This document shows, one piece after another, positions 63,567 to 64,000 of a stretch of 64,000 bases of DNA. Origin of the DNA: Roseateles sp. GTDB taxonomy: Bacteria; Pseudomonadota; Gammaproteobacteria; Burkholderiales; Burkholderiaceae_C. The stretch covers positions 55,899 to 119,898 of the forward strand of contig NZ_JAFAGT010000012.1 of the NCBI RefSeq assembly GCF_019237615.1, given 5' to 3'. Below the pieces are notes generated by a model. It was not told the origin of the DNA and searched no databases. It was given only the letters and a program-made list of their open reading frames with translations. Position numbers and translations under genes: made by a program. Within the stretch, counting starts at the first letter, position 1. Every line of letters starts with the position of its first letter.

Positions 63567-64000
63567 ATGCGTACCTGCTATGCCGGCCAAGTCAGCGAAA
63601 AGCTGCTCGACCAGACCGTGACCCTGATGGGCTGGGCCCATCGCCGCCGCGACCATGGCGGCGTCATCTTCATCGACCTGCGCGACCGTGAAGGCCTGGT
63701 GCAGGTCGTCTGCGACCCCGACCGCGCCGACATGTTCAAGATCGCGGAGGACGTGCGCAGCGAGTACTGCCTCAAGATCGTTGGCAAGGTGCGCGCCCGC
63801 CCGGCCGGCACCGAGAACGCCAACCTCGTGTCCGGCAAGATCGAGGTGCTGTGCCACGAGATCGAGGTGCTGAACCCGTCGGTGCCCATCCCCTTCCAGA
63901 TCGACGAGGACAACCTGTCCGAGACGACCCGCCTCACGCACCGCGTGCTGGACCTGCGCCGTCCCTACATGCAGAACAACCTGATGCTGCGCTACCGCGT
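63567..64000 (+). CDS. aspS: Aspartyl-tRNA synthetase (5' part, cut by window edge)
   Basis: Class II synthetase; 144 residues are present. [48 protein letters not shown] is the N-terminal OB-fold anticodon-binding domain, and [32 protein letters not shown] leads into the catalytic domain (motif 1 region). GGAG lies 7-8 bases upstream of ATG. The rest lies beyond base 64000. Confidence 0.97.
   Translation, partial: MRTCYAGQVSEKLLDQTVTLMGWAHRRRDHGGVIFIDLRDREGLVQVVCDPDRADMFKIAEDVRSEYCLKIVGKVRARPAGTENANLVSGKIEVLCHEIEVLNPSVPIPFQIDEDNLSETTRLTHRVLDLRRPYMQNNLMLRYR

Noticed and set aside
1-64000. tRNA, rRNA, insertion sequences, integrase or att sites flanking the EPS locus
   Set aside because: None was recognised on either strand near 23.7 or 58.7 kb, so no mobile-element mechanism for the EPS insertion is claimed.

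Overview
The window reads as a high-GC betaproteobacterial chromosome, most likely Burkholderiales of the Rubrivivax/Roseateles/Mitsuaria kind. The evidence is dense GC-rich coding with little intergenic space, divergent rne/rluC, the ubiE and ubiJ-ubiB genes, an FmdB-like protein and a DUF502 protein upstream of aspS, many GCTANNAT-like -10 boxes, and a PEP-CTERM/exosortase system. Family names rest on reading motifs in the translations; no database search was run. I saw no tRNA, rRNA, CRISPR array, insertion sequence or prophage.

Layout. 1-6.1 kb: the 5' part of rne (minus strand, cut by the window edge), then rluC, a HAD phosphatase, a Rieske protein and an SppA-type peptidase in one overlapping run. 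6.1-23.7 kb: mixed housekeeping and accessory genes. These are a PEP-CTERM choice-of-anchor A protein, an Asr-like small secreted peptide, a gamma-glutamyltransferase-family enzyme with a PPC-domain protein, an MFS exporter behind a possible leaderless leader peptide, a GNAT acetyltransferase, a ChaN/TraB-like secreted protein, a glycerophosphodiesterase, a 1282-residue FAD/Fe-S dehydrogenase, a small 2OG-oxygenase-like protein, a HIT protein, a tandem pair of secreted paralogues, an M13 peptidase, a PstS-like protein, a DUF971 protein and ubiE.

23.7-58.7 kb: one large exopolysaccharide (EPS) locus of the exosortase-associated type. A long plus-strand operon carries epsD-E-F-G, an exosortase (xrtB-like), epsI, a Wzx-like flippase, a Wzy-like polymerase, glycosyltransferases, an acetyltransferase, an opine-dehydrogenase-like enzyme, two CapK/phenylacetate-CoA-ligase-like enzymes, a heparinase-fold protein, wecG and a methyltransferase. 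It is followed by a heparinase-fold lipoprotein and wecB (minus), and a UDP-uronate epimerase and ugd (plus). A minus-strand operon then runs from the initiating undecaprenyl-phosphate sugar transferase through epsL, galE, manC, rfbB, rfbD and rfbA to rfbC. The sugar genes predict activated Gal, Man, Rha, GlcA/GalA and ManNAc. The polymer would be built on undecaprenyl phosphate, flipped and polymerised, its length set by EpsF/EpsG, and exported through EpsE/EpsL.

58.8-64 kb: ubiJ and ubiB, a sodium:solute symporter, an FmdB-like zinc ribbon, a DUF502 membrane protein and the start of aspS (cut by the right edge). The EPS locus therefore sits between ubiE and ubiJ-ubiB, which are neighbours in many proteobacteria. 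The most notable observations are an N-terminal domain of EpsG that matches the tandem 24-residue c-di-GMP-binding MshEN pattern, the opine-dehydrogenase/CapK/methyltransferase set inside an EPS operon, and a leaderless-looking short ORF with tandem hairpins before the MFS exporter.
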